Assembly: GCA_963780805.1 (NCBI GenBank)
Contig: CAWADP010000006.1
Span: 1,054,001 to 1,118,000, forward strand
From: JASHVB01 sp963780805
Lineage (GTDB): Bacteria; Pseudomonadota; Alphaproteobacteria; Acetobacterales; Acetobacteraceae
Length of the DNA: 64,000 nucleotides
Direction of reading: 5' to 3'
The translations under genes and the position numbers were made by a program. A model generated the notes under the pieces. It worked only from the letters and a program-made list of their open reading frames with translations, made no database searches and was not told the DNA's origin. Position 1 is the stretch's first letter. The number at the start of each line of letters is the position of its first letter. This document shows positions 29,349 to 39,611 of the stretch, piece after piece.

Positions 29349-30503
29349 ATGGCAAGCATGAAAGACTACCAAGGCCTCTACGACCGCGTCGCCGCATTGC
29401 GACAGCAGGTGAGCAACAACCTGTCGGCCGATCTCACGGCGAATCCGCAGCTCGCCGATGCGTTGACCAAGCAGATTGACGATCTGCTGGCCTCCGTCAT
29501 CACGGCCGACAGCAGCACCCCGAGGCCGGCCGACAATGGACTCTCCGCTCTGGCCGGCATCGGTCCCGGGGCCTCCTCCGAGCTCGGCGACACGCGTATC
29601 CCGCCTGGGGTCGTCGCCTACGACGACACGATCACCTCGGAGCGGATCATCGCTGTCGGCGACATGTATTATCTGTGGCAGCACGAGAAGATCGGCGTGT
29701 TTCGCGTGGTGCAGAAGCTGCAGGAACTGTTTCGCGCCGGCACGGTGCGCCTCTCCGGCGGCGAGGGCGCATTCGCGCTTTACCAGTTCGACCGGCGCCA
29801 GGTGCTGCGCTACACGCAGCGCGACCGCATCGCCGCCTATCGTCGCGTCTTCGGCTACGGTGGCGGCACGGCGCCGACGGGGGCGCGGCCGAATACCGAC
29901 TTCCATCACCTGTTCACGCATTTCGTCCAGCAGATCACGCTTTTCTGGCGCGACAAGCGAATCTCCGACGTAATCCGCGAGCGGGCGTACGACCCGAGTT
30001 TCGGTTCCATCGCGATCGTTCGCCGCGCCGGCCTCGATCTGCGCAACAATCTGAAATGGCTGTCGTTCGGCGACGTGAACGTGCTGCGCGTCGAAGTGAT
30101 GCAATTGCTCGAGGAGGCTTTCAAGATCCTCAACGCTCCCGATGTAAAGCGCCTGTTCGGTGCGGACAATGCCTGGGACGTGGTGGAGGAGGTGCTGGTC
30201 CGCTACTACAAGGAACGCCTGGTGACGTCGCCGCGCCAGCGCATGGGCGTGACCGGACGCGAGGTGCTGCGCTGGCTGGCGCATCCGCACATCCTGACCA
30301 CGACGCGCGCGCAGTTCGAAACGCTGCTGCTGGAGATTGCGGAAAACGCCGAGGAATGGCTGACCAGCGCGCAAGCGATGCAGGTGGCCGACCGCACGAC
30401 GAGCAACCGGGTGATGCCGTGGACACGGTCCGCACCGTTGACCGGGGCACCCGGCCGGCCGCCGCAGGCCGTGGTGGGACAGCGCGCTTTCGCCCGCGCC
30501 TGA
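29349..30503 (+). CDS. Hypothetical protein of the EFE cluster
   Basis: A 384-residue soluble-looking protein beginning MASMKDYQGLYDRVAALRQQ. The N-terminus is a helical hairpin, residues 45-75 are a Ser/Pro/Gly linker, and the main domain has mixed helices and strands (SERIIAVGDMYYLWQHEKIG; LRNNLKWLSFGDVNVLRVEV). It ends in a Pro-rich tail. No catalytic motif, membrane segment or known fold is recognised. It begins 24 bases after the preceding gene and ends 49 before the amidohydrolase gene. Confidence 0.65.
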   Translation: MASMKDYQGLYDRVAALRQQVSNNLSADLTANPQLADALTKQIDDLLASVITADSSTPRPADNGLSALAGIGPGASSELGDTRIPPGVVAYDDTITSERIIAVGDMYYLWQHEKIGVFRVVQKLQELFRAGTVRLSGGEGAFALYQFDRRQVLRYTQRDRIAAYRRVFGYGGGTAPTGARPNTDFHHLFTHFVQQITLFWRDKRISDVIRERAYDPSFGSIAIVRRAGLDLRNNLKWLSFGDVNVLRVEVMQLLEEAFKILNAPDVKRLFGADNAWDVVEEVLVRYYKERLVTSPRQRMGVTGREVLRWLAHPHILTTTRAQFETLLLEIAENAEEWLTSAQAMQVADRTTSNRVMPWTRSAPLTGAPGRPPQAVVGQRAFARA

Positions 30504-30552
30504 CCGGCGTCCTGGTCCGGCATGACCCGGCCGTGCAGGCAGGATTGATGCG

Positions 30553-31410
30553 ATGATCATCGACTGCCACTGCCACGCGGGCGACGGCAGTTCCATGACG
30601 GCTCCATGGAACACCTCGGCCCCGATCGAGCCCTACCTGCGCCGCGCACGCGCCGCTGGCATTGCACGGACGATCGTGTTTGCGCCGTTCCACAGCGACT
30701 ATGCTTTGGCCAACGCGCAGGTCGCCAACATCATACGGCGTCACCCGCGCCGGCTGATCGGCTTCGCGTTCGTGCACGCCGCGCGCGACGCCGGCCGCAT
30801 CTTTCAGATGGTACAGCGCTGCGTCGCGACCGGGTTGTTCCGCGGCATCAAGGTGCATGGGTACGACGCGATGCCCACCCGCGAGGTCTGCGACACCGCG
30901 CGTGCGTTCCGCCTGCCCATCCTGGTGGATGTCGTCGGACAGGCGTCGGTGATCGAGATGCTGGCGCCCTCCTATCCCGACGTGAACTTCATCGTGCCGC
31001 ACCTGGGCAGCTTCCGAGACGACTGGCGGGCACAGCAGCAGGTCGTGGACCAATTGGTGAGATATAAAAACGTCTACACCGACACGTCCGGTGTGCGCCG
31101 CTTCGACTATATCGTGCAGGCGATTCGGCGCGCAGGGCCAGGCAAGGTTCTGTTTGGCTCGGACGGTCCGTGGCTGCATCCGGCACTGGAGCTGCACAAG
31201 ATCAAACTGCTGCGCCTGCCGCGGGAAAGCGAGGCGTTGGTGACCGGCGCCAACATACTGCGCTTGATAAAACAGGCCATTGTTGGCCCTGCGGCCGCAC
31301 ATGTTGCTCGGGACGTGCGGTATGGCGCCGGTCAGGCTACCGCGCCCGCCGTGGCGCAACCGGCGGAGAACCGCCTCGCCCCTGGTGTTCAACTCGAATA
31401 CGAACTCTGA
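30553..31410 (+). CDS. Amidohydrolase-2 family metal-dependent hydrolase
   Basis: A 285-residue TIM-barrel protein of the amidohydrolase-2 (ACMSD/TatD-like) group. Metal-ligand motifs are in order: DCHCH at residues 4-8, KVHG near 98, IVPHLG near 142, and LFGSDGPW near 200. All ligands expected for the family are present, so it should be active as a hydrolase or decarboxylase; the substrate is unknown. The last 50 residues after the barrel are Ala/Pro-rich. Last gene of the EFE cluster on the plus strand; a long hairpin repeat follows at 31475. Confidence 0.85.
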   Translation: MIIDCHCHAGDGSSMTAPWNTSAPIEPYLRRARAAGIARTIVFAPFHSDYALANAQVANIIRRHPRRLIGFAFVHAARDAGRIFQMVQRCVATGLFRGIKVHGYDAMPTREVCDTARAFRLPILVDVVGQASVIEMLAPSYPDVNFIVPHLGSFRDDWRAQQQVVDQLVRYKNVYTDTSGVRRFDYIVQAIRRAGPGKVLFGSDGPWLHPALELHKIKLLRLPRESEALVTGANILRLIKQAIVGPAAAHVARDVRYGAGQATAPAVAQPAENRLAPGVQLEYEL

Positions 31411-31474
31411 TGCTGGCCCGCGTAACGAACGACCCGCGGCCGGTGCATGAACTGGGACATGGATGGTGGCAGCA

Positions 31475-31617
31475 CTGGCGCCTCCCGTCATGGCCGGGCC
31501 AAGCCCCATAGGCGTGGGGATAAGGCGGGCGTGCAATAAGAAACTCCCGTCCCATAAGGGGACGCCGCCGTATCCTGACGCCTACTGGGCCAAGCCGGCC
31601 GTGACGGGAGGCGCCAG
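31475..31617. repeat. Long imperfect inverted repeat (MITE-like hairpin)
   Basis: The outer 23 bases (31475-31497) match the reverse complement of 31595-31617 with one mismatch, and pairing continues inward, less perfectly, to about 31534 and 31563. The hairpin fills the gap between convergent genes. Its arm core CCCGTCATGGCCGGG also appears at 41898-41926 in an intergenic palindrome, so it is a member of a dispersed family. It may serve as a two-way terminator. Confidence 0.8.
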
Positions 31618-31622
31618 TACCG

Positions 31623-32567
31623 TCAGCGCCAGTCGTCGAGGACATACAGACCGGGCCGGCTGTAGGCCGCCTCGTTTGGTCGATGCATCGTGATGACATG
31701 GAAGGCACCGCGGAAGCCGCGCGCGATCATCTGCTGATACGCCTCCTCGCGCGCTACATTGACGCCAGCCAGCAGGGTCTCCATGCCGGCCGCGGCGGCA
31801 AGCGCGCCGCAGCCATCCAGTAAAGCGGCAAAGCGCGCCGCGTCACCCGCGCCCGGCCGCACCGCACCGAACTTGACGAAGCAGCAGTTCTCGCCGGCCT
31901 CGCTCGCCGGCCCCCAATGGCACACCGCGAAGCCGCCCAGCTTGCTCGCGCCATCCCACCGCAGCAGCGTGTCGCCCAGGCCCCGCGCGGTCACGATGCG
32001 AATCTCGGCACCGAGATCGAGGCCGTCGTACAGCATGTCGGTGAGCTCTCGGCAGGCGGCCTCGACAGCAGGCCGATCGCCTTCCGGCAGTTCGCTGTAG
32101 CGGGTCCAACCACCCGCATCGCCCGCGGCCTGCGCCGGCGCAATCATGACCGGCGTCAGGAACCTCGCACGGTATCCGAACTTGCCATAGAGCGCAATAT
32201 GCAACGGACTCTGCGGAAAGGTGCAAAGGCCCGCGTGGCGAACGCCCCATGCATCGAATTGGTCCGTCACCGCCTGCACCAGGGCCTTGCCGCCGCCGTG
32301 CGACTGCCGATCGGGACGCACCGAATTCGGTCCGAAAAACCCGACGCTGCCCCAGCGCGTGGCGAAATTGGAGCCGATCAGCTCGCCCTCCTGCTCAACG
32401 CCGAAGCTCGCGACATGCTCTGCGCCGAACCGGCCATAGACACAGTCGCGATCGGTCCAGAAATTGTCCGGGTCGGGCGCACCCAGGAATGTGCCGAACG
32501 CGGCATGGCACATTCGCCGCGCCTGCGGCAGGTCGGCTTCAGTCAGTGGTCGGATCGTGGCGCTCAT
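31623..32567 (-). CDS. GNAT-type N-acetyltransferase
   Basis: A 314-residue protein starting MSATIRPLTEADLPQARRM after GGGAGG. The N-terminal half is a GNAT domain with the acetyl-CoA region around RPDRQSHGGGKALVQAV, where the usual Q/RxxGxG/A is seen as SHGGGKAL. The C-terminal half (residues 150-300) looks like a second, degenerate GNAT domain (ITARGLGDTLLRWDG-like, then YQQMIARGFRGAFHVITM). The substrate is unknown. It lies convergent to the EFE cluster. Confidence 0.8.
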   Translation of the reverse strand: MSATIRPLTEADLPQARRMCHAAFGTFLGAPDPDNFWTDRDCVYGRFGAEHVASFGVEQEGELIGSNFATRWGSVGFFGPNSVRPDRQSHGGGKALVQAVTDQFDAWGVRHAGLCTFPQSPLHIALYGKFGYRARFLTPVMIAPAQAAGDAGGWTRYSELPEGDRPAVEAACRELTDMLYDGLDLGAEIRIVTARGLGDTLLRWDGASKLGGFAVCHWGPASEAGENCCFVKFGAVRPGAGDAARFAALLDGCGALAAAAGMETLLAGVNVAREEAYQQMIARGFRGAFHVITMHRPNEAAYSRPGLYVLDDWR

Positions 32568-32916
32568 TTTTGCCTCCCCGTTGGATGTCAGCCTGCGGGA
32601 TTGCGCTGTGTCGGACAAACCGGCCTGTGTCCGACCCGCGTGTTTTTCCGCTGGTCACGCACCACCATGCACGGGCAAACCATGCATCTGATTGTTCGCC
32701 CGGATCAACAGTCCATGCGGCATCGATCCGCCGGTCTCGTCGTACAGCCTGGACAAACCGGGGTCTGGACAAACAGAGAACGGACGCGGCCACCCCCGCT
32801 GCACAGCGGCGCTCAATCCAATGCGGCCCGCGCCGTACAGCCAATCTCCTCGCCCGGTTGCCCCACTGTCCCCGGTCCTATAGGTTCCGCGCCCGCTTTG
32901 TCGGGAACCCACTGCA
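32568..32916. other. Intergenic region between the GNAT and aminotransferase genes
   Basis: About 350 bases between divergent genes. No RNA gene or conserved protein is recognised; the promoters of both neighbours are expected here. Confidence 0.5.
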
Positions 32917-34120
32917 ATGTCTCTCACCGCCGAACGACTCGACCGTATCCAGCCCAGCCTGACCATCGCCATTGCCACCAAGGCGCGTCACATGATCGCC
33001 GAGGGCAAGAACGTAATCAGCCTGTCGCAGGGCGAGCCGGATTTCGACACGCCCCGCAACGTGAAGGACGCGGCGATCCGCGCCATCGAGAACAACGAAT
33101 CGCACTACACGGACGTCGCCGGCACGCCGGCGCTGCGCAAGGCGGTGGCGCAGAAGTTCAAGCGCGACAGTGGGCTGGACTACAAGCCGGAGGAGATCAT
33201 CATCTCCACCGGCGGCAAGCAGGTGATCTTCAACGCCATGCTGGCGACCTTGGACAAGGACGACGAGGTCATCATCCCCAGCCCGTGCTGGGTCAGCTAT
33301 CCCGACATCGTCAGCCTGGCGGACGGCAAGCCGGTATTGGTGCCGTGCGGCCAGAACCACGGCTTCAAGCTGCGCGCCGAGGACCTGGAAGCCGCGATCA
33401 CGCCGCGCACCAAGTGGTTCATGCTGAACAACCCGTGCAATCCGACCGGCGCGGCGTATAGCAAGGACGACCTGCGGCCGATCTGCGACGTGCTGCTGCG
33501 GCACCCGAACGTCTGGGTCTTCACCGACGATATCTACGAGAAGCTGGCCTATGACGGCTTCAGGCCGGCCACCATTCTTGAGGTCGAACCGCGGCTGCGC
33601 GACCGCACGCTGACCATGAACGGGTGCTCCAAGGCCTATGCGATGACCGGCTGGCGCATCGGCTTCGCCGGCGCGCCCGTCGCGCTGATCAAGGCGATGG
33701 ACAAGCTGCAGAGCCAGTCCACATCGAACACCAACAGCATCGCCATGGCCGCGGCGGTGGAAGCGCTGACCGGCCCGCAGGAGTCGATCGAGGCGATGCG
33801 CAAGATCTTCGAGGAGCGGCGCAACCTGGTGGTGTCGCGAGCTGAACAAGGCGCCCGGCCTGAACTGCCACAAGCCGGAGGGCGCGTTCTACGTCTATCC
33901 CTCGATCCATGGCTGCATCGGCAAGACCACGCGCGGCGGCAAGAAGATCACGGACGACGAAAGCTTCGTGCTGGCGCTGCTGGAGGAGGAGGGCGTGGCG
34001 GCCGTGCACGGCGCGGCGTTCTGCTATCCGGGCCATATCCGCATCGCCTACGCCAACTCGACGGAGGAGCTGCAGGACGCCTGCCGCCGCATCCAGCATT
34101 TCTGCGAAGGGCTGCACTGA
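32917..34120 (+). pseudogene. Class I PLP aminotransferase, copy 1 (one frameshift)
   Basis: The reading frame follows an aspartate-aminotransferase-like fold I enzyme for about 308 residues: the substrate loop LSQGEPDFDTP, NNPCNPTGAAY, DDIYEKLAYDG, and the PLP-lysine region SKAYAMTGWRIGFAG. Near 33838 one base is missing (TCGCGAGC). After restoring it the frame continues ELNKAPGLNCHKPEGAFYV and ends LH at a TGA at 34120. All catalytic residues are encoded, so the gene was functional until recently, or the missing base is a consensus error. It is followed directly by a second, more damaged copy. Confidence 0.85.
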
Positions 34121-35344
34121 TGTCCGCGCCTGCACACCGGGCCACGCCTGGCCGAACGGCTCGGCCGCGTGGAGGTCGCCGCCAGCGTGCAGATGACGAT
34201 CAAGGCGCGCGAACTGCGGGCCGCCGGCAAGAACGTCATCACGCTGACCACCGGCGAGCCGAATTTCGCCAGCCCGCCGCATGCGATCGAGGCGGCGCAT
34301 CAGGCGGCGCTGAAGGGCGACACGAAGTATCCGCCGCAGGACGGCACGCCCGCGTTCAAGCGCGCGATCCAGGCAAAGTTCAAGCGCGACAGCGGCATCG
34401 ACTACGCGCTGGACGAGATCTGCGTCGGCAACGGCGGCAAGCAATGCTTGTTCAACGCCATCATGGCGACGGTCGATCCGGGCGACGAGGTGGTCATTCC
34501 GGTGCCGTCCTGGATCGCCTATGCGCAGATGACGCAGCTCTGCCGAGGGCACGCCGGTGTTCGTCAACTGTCCGCAGAACAACGGCTTCCAGCCGCGCCC
34601 CGAGGACATCGACGCGGCGATCACGCCGAACACCAAGTGGCTGATCCTGAACAGTCCGAACAATCCGACCGGCGCGGTGATGAGCGCCGACGACATGAAG
34701 GCGATCGCCGCGGTGATGCGCAAGCATCCGCATGTCTGGATCCTGTGCGACGACATGTATGAGCATCTGATCTTCACCGGCGTCGAGCATGCGACGATGG
34801 CGCAGGTGGCACCCGACCTGAAGGATCGCGTGCTGACGGTGTCGGGCGTGTCGAAGACCTATGCGATGACGGGCTGGCGCATCGGCTTCGCCGGCGGGCC
34901 GAAGCCGCTGATCCGGGCGATGGTGAACATGCAGGGCCAGGCGACGGCGGGCATCTCCACCGTCGGCATGGCCGCGGCGGTCGCCGCGCTGGAACGGGCC
35001 GCAGGACGGCGCACGCGAGCAAAGTGTGGCCTATCAGCGCCGCCGCGACATCGCGGTTGAGATGCTGAACGGCTGCAAGGGAATCACTTGTCACAAACCC
35101 GAAGGCGCGTTCTACGTGTTTCCCAACGTCGCCGGCTGCCTCGGTCACACCACTGCCGGCGGCAAGGAGCTGCAGAACGATCGAGGACGTGTGCCTGGCG
35201 CTGCTGGAGGAACAATATGTCGCCACCGTGCATGGTGCGGCGTATCACATGAGCCCATACCTCCGCGTCAGCACGGCGACCGATGACACCTCGTTGGTGG
35301 AAGGCTGCAAGCGCATCGCCGCCTTCTGCGACGGGCTGCACTGA
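34120..35344 (+). pseudogene. Class I PLP aminotransferase, copy 2 (several frameshifts)
   Basis: A tandem paralogue of the preceding gene; its ATG overlaps the stop of copy 1 (TGATG). Family residues are readable in pieces: TTGEPNFASPP, NSPNNPTGAVMS, CDDMYEHLIF, SKTYAMTGWRIGFAGG, CHKPEGAFYVFP and a final CDGLH. At least four frameshifts (near 34150, 34540, 34990 and 35185) are needed to join them. The lysine that binds PLP (SGVSKTY) is preserved. The reading order matches copy 1 from end to end. Confidence 0.85.
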
Positions 35345-35423
35345 GCGGGTCGTCGTCGGCGAAAGGCGCGCCTGTGCCATGGCGCAGCGGTGTTGCCATC
35401 CTGGAGCGCTTCGATGCCGCGGG

Positions 35424-35570
35424 CCAACCTGTCATTGCAGGCACAGGCCAACCTGTCATTGCGAGCGCAGCGGAAGCAATCTCTCGACCTACCTGTCATT
35501 GCGAGCGCCGCGAAGCCATCTCCCGGAGAGTACGCACGTCACTCACGGGAGTTGCTTCGCGGCGCTTCGC
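35424..35570. repeat. Dispersed palindromic repeat CATTGCGAGCGCAGCGAAGC
   Basis: Two to three copies of a unit reading CCTGTCATTGCGAGCGC.GCG.AAGC are found here, and a partly complementary tail (GGAGTTGCTTCGCGGCGC) closes a hairpin. The same unit is seen at 41934-42003 and 54341-54400, always between genes. Confidence 0.8.
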
Positions 35571-35632
35571 GCGGAGACCGCCGGCAACTCTTGCATTGAC
35601 GAATCGCCCGCGACCGGCCCTTATCCGTCGCG

Positions 35633-36334
35633 ATGGAGGCTGTGTCGATCGAGACCCTCGCATTGCTTGGTGGTTCCGCGCGCGTCGAATGGCGACGCAG
35701 TGCGCGCGCGCGACGCATCAGCCTGCGCATCGATCCCCGTGAGGGCAGTGTGGTGGTGACGTTGCCGCCACGCGCCGGGCGCAGTGCAGGCATGGCTCTG
35801 CTGATGTCGCATGCCGACTGGGTCGCGAGCAGGCTTGCGGCGCTGCCCGACCATGTGCCGCTGATCGACGGCGCTATGGTGCCGATCGGTGGCGTGCTGC
35901 ACCGTATCCGCCATGTCCCGCAATCCCGCGGCGGGGCCTGGATCCTCGACGAGGAATTGTTCGTTACCGGGGCGCCGGAATTTCTGCGGCGCCGGGTTAC
36001 CGATTTCCTGCGCGCCGAGGCGCGGCGGAAGTTGTCCGCTCTGGCAACCGCGAAGGCGGCAACGATCGAGGCAACGCCGCGCCGCGTGGTGGTGAAGGAT
36101 ACGCAGAGCCGTTGGGGAAGTTGCGCGCCGGACGGATCGCTCGCGTTCAGTTGGCGGCTGGTGATGGCGCCGGAGTTCGTGCAAGACTATGTCGCCGGCC
36201 ACGAGGTGGCGCATCTCAAGCACATGAACCACGGGAAGCGCTTCTGGGCGGTGGTCGATCGGCTCACGCCGCACACTGGCGCCGCGATCCCGTGGCTGCG
36301 CCGCGAAGGATCGCGTTTACTGCGGATCGGCTGA
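35633..36334 (+). CDS. YgjP/SprT-like zinc metalloprotein (DUF45, M48-type)
   Basis: A 233-residue protein of the YgjP-like metallopeptidase group. The zinc site HEVAH (in YVAGHEVAHLKHMNHGKRFW) is near residue 186, with the family's KHMNHGKRFW after it. WGSCAPDGSLAFSWRL is the conserved block just upstream. The physiological substrate is unknown; in several bacteria these genes lie near restriction or envelope genes. It is the only complete gene between the broken aminotransferases and the broken regulator. Confidence 0.88.
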   Translation: MEAVSIETLALLGGSARVEWRRSARARRISLRIDPREGSVVVTLPPRAGRSAGMALLMSHADWVASRLAALPDHVPLIDGAMVPIGGVLHRIRHVPQSRGGAWILDEELFVTGAPEFLRRRVTDFLRAEARRKLSALATAKAATIEATPRRVVVKDTQSRWGSCAPDGSLAFSWRLVMAPEFVQDYVAGHEVAHLKHMNHGKRFWAVVDRLTPHTGAAIPWLRREGSRLLRIG

Positions 36335-36637
36335 GCGCGACGGACGGCACCTCTAATTCGCAGGCGCTCTTCAGGGAGCTCGCCGGCACCAATGGTCCCG
36401 GAGCGCCTTGGTACGGGGCTGCTATTCCCACGCTGCCTCTGCCTTTTGACCATCATGCCCACCGGACGTTAGCCGGCCACTGTCGAACGCAACCTGCACG
36501 GGCTTGCCGCTGGCCGCTGGAAAGGCGGGCAGAAGTCCAGTACCGTGGACCCCGGCGGGCGTGGATGCCCTTGATCCACTACGCGTGCCCGCCGCCCGAG
36601 CTCAGAGGGAGTGCTGAATTACGCCTGCGCTGTCGAA
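36335..36637. other. Intergenic region before the broken regulator
   Basis: About 300 bases with no supported gene. It should include the promoter of the regulator at 36638. Confidence 0.5.
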
Positions 36638-39611
36638 ATGCCTGTCAGTGAAAGTTTTACCTTGCGAAGGGCGTCGCGGGCCGTATGGGAACCTGAGGTG
36701 ACTGCACGAAGCCGAGGATCTGTGTATACCTTCGGCAGGTGGGAGGTCGATCTCGCTCGCCGCGAACTCCGATTGGGTGGACATCCCGCCCCTATTGGGC
36801 GCCGCACCTTTGCGGTATGAGGTCTTGGTTCAGTCGGCCGGTAAGCTGGTCACCAAGGACGAGCTGATGGGCCAACTATGGCCCGGCGCGTTCATTGGCG
36901 AAAATACGCTTCACGTGCACATATCCGCGCTTCGCAAGGCACTCGGCTCGGACCGGCACATGCTAAAGACGGAGTCCGGTCGAGGCTATCGCCTTCTCGG
37001 TACCTGGACGATCCAGCAAGAGGGTGTACGGGCAGACCCAGATGATCTCCAGCCAGATGAGACGCGGATCGAACCGCCCAGGACCAATTTACCTGCGTCA
37101 ACATTTGATTTGATCGGTCGGGCAGGCAGCATGCGGGAGCTGCAGGATCTCCTGTCGGGGCGTCGGCTGGTTACGCTGACTGGACCGGGAGGGATCGGCA
37201 AGACGGCGCTTGCTTTGGAGGTTGCCCGAAGTCAATCATCGACGTTCGACGGCGGTGTTTTTTTCGTTGAGTTGGCGTCATTGGCTGATAGCCGGCTAGT
37301 GCCGTCTGCGGCCGCAACAGCTCTCGGCATAACGTTTAGTGGCGAAGAGATATCGGGCGAAGCTGTCGCTCGGGCTATTGGCGGCAAGAAAGTCTTTATC
37401 GTCCTCGATAATTGCGAGCATGTCGTTGACGCGGCGGCGAACCTTGCGGAAACGCTGGTGCGGCGCTGTCCGCACCTGACGGTTCTGTCAACCAGCCGGG
37501 AGGCACTTCGGATCGAGGGCGAGTACCTCTATCACGTGCCGCCTCTGGGCGTACCGCCTGAGCATCTGCGCAACTCTGATGATATCCTCAACCATAGTGC
37601 CGTACAGTTGTTCATCGCCAGGACCCCATTGTTGCACTCCGAGATGTGCGTGCAGACGGACGCCATTCCAACCATTGCTGAGATTTGCCGACGGCTGGAT
37701 GGCATTCCACTCGCTATCGAATTTGCAGCGGCTCGCGCGGTGACACTCGGCGTTTGGCAGGTCGCAGCGCACCTTGGCGATCGATTTAGGCTACTGACCG
37801 GTGGCCGCCGCACCGCACTCCCGCGGCACCAGACGCTGCGTGCGGCTCTGGATTGGAGCTATGATCTCCTGCCTGAGCCCGAACGACGCCTGCTGCGACT
37901 GCTGGCAATCTTTCCTGCCGGATTCACACTCAAAGGTGCCGCTGCAATCATGGACAACGGCGACGAAGCTGAGCTGTCTGTCGTTGAGGGCATTGCCAGC
38001 CTTGTCGCAAAATCGCTCATTGTATTGGAAAAGCCTCTATCCGCCCGTTGGCGACTGCTCGAGACGACACGCGCCTATGCGCTGGAGCAACTGAGCGGAC
38101 ACGGTGAGGTCGAGCAGGCCGCGCGACGGCACGCCGGGTATTGTCGCATCCTGCTTGAGCGAGCAGAGTCCGACTGAAATACCCAACCAAGTGAGCAATG
38201 GCTGGCATGCTATGCTCCCCATATAGATGATCTGCGTGCGGCTCTGGACTGGACTCTTAAAACTGACGGCGATGTGACGACCGGGATAGCCCTTACCACC
38301 GCCGCAGCACCTCTATGGTTCGAGATGTGGCTTCTCGAGGAATGCCGTATGCAAGCGGAGCATGCATTGACTATCCTCGAGAACGCGGAGACCAAAGACG
38401 ATCGGCGCAGGATGCAACTCTATGCGGCGATAGCGGCGTCCCAGGCGTACATGGCAAAATCAACTCGCGATACGCTTGCGGCATGGAGGGCTGCGTTGGA
38501 GATTGCCGAAACACTTGGTGACGCTGAATGCCAATTGCGAGCACTGTGGGGAATCTGGGGTACTCATGTCAATAGGGGCGAATTCAAAGAAGGACTGGCA
38601 ATCGCTCAGGTATTTTCCGACCTCGCCGCCAGCGGAACCGACAACAATGACCGGCTCGTTGGCGATCGCCTGACCGGAGCGGCGCTGCATTTCCTCGGAG
38701 ATCAACGGGGAGCGAGGAAGCACATCGAGCGGATGCTTGCGAGCTATGTTGCGCCTGTTCGCGGATCGCATGCAATTCGCTTTCAGTCCGACCAGGCGGT
38801 GACCGCGCGTATGTACCTCGCGCGCATCTTGTGGGTACAGGGCTACGCGGATCAAGCCGTTCGCGTGGTGGAGGCCAATATCGAGGATGCTCGTTTGACC
38901 AGGCATCCGCAGTCGTTTTGCAATGCGCTTGCCGGGGCCGCGTGCCCAATAGCTCTCCTGACCGGCGACCTCGCAGCAGCACAGTGTTATACGACGATGC
39001 TGCTCGATCAAACGGCGAGAGAAGCGCTGGAACTCTGGCACGCTCACGGGGTCTGCTTCGAGGGTGAACTGCTGATCAGACGCGGCGATGTCGCACGTGG
39101 ATTGCACCGGCTTCAGACCGGTATCGATCACCTCCACAAGGCAAATTTTGGTCAGTATATCCTGGAATTCCTGGCCTCTCTTGCTGAAGGACTGGCGATC
39201 GCCGGAAATATCTTGCAGGCGAGCGTCGTGATTGACGATGCGATCAAACAATCACAGCGCAACCAGACGCACTGGTACCTCGCCGAACTGCTGCGCCTCA
39301 AAGGCGAGATCGTGTTGAAAATTGATGCGGCCGATGCGGCGAAGGCTGCGCAAGTGTACTTTCTTCGATCGCTCGATGTGGCTCGCCAGCAGGCGGCCCT
39401 GGCGTGGGAACTGCGTACCGCCGCCAGCGTGGCGCGGCTATGGCTGGATCAGGACAAAAACAGCGAGGCGTGCAACCTCCTCGAAAGCATCCTTGATCGG
39501 TTCACCGAGGGTCGCGGAACGGTCGACGTACGGACCGCCGCGAACCTATTGAACGAGCTTTCAACCGGGAAAGGCAACCGAGATGGTCGAACCAATTCTG
39601 TTTCTTACTGA
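36638..39611 (+). pseudogene. Winged-helix / ATPase / TPR regulator, broken by a frameshift and a TGA
   Basis: Read as one gene it would encode about 990 residues. Residues 1-120 form an OmpR/CadC-like winged helix (FGRWEVDLARRELRLGG; LWPGAFIGENTLHVHISALRKAL). An NTPase domain follows with Walker A TGPGGIGKTALA and the Walker-B-like VFIVLDNCEHVVD. A TPR-like helical C-terminus takes up the rest. One base is lost or gained near 36818, just before YEVLVQSAGKLV. TGA at 38175-38177 replaces what is normally a Trp codon, after which the frame continues for 478 codons. Proteins of this kind are usually large signal-activated regulators. The gene overlaps the next one by 29 bases. Confidence 0.82.

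Noticed and set aside
23192..31410. EFE cluster as a prophage, contractile injection system or encapsulin
   Set aside because: There is no portal, terminase, tail, baseplate, AAA+ remodeller or shell protein among the eight products.
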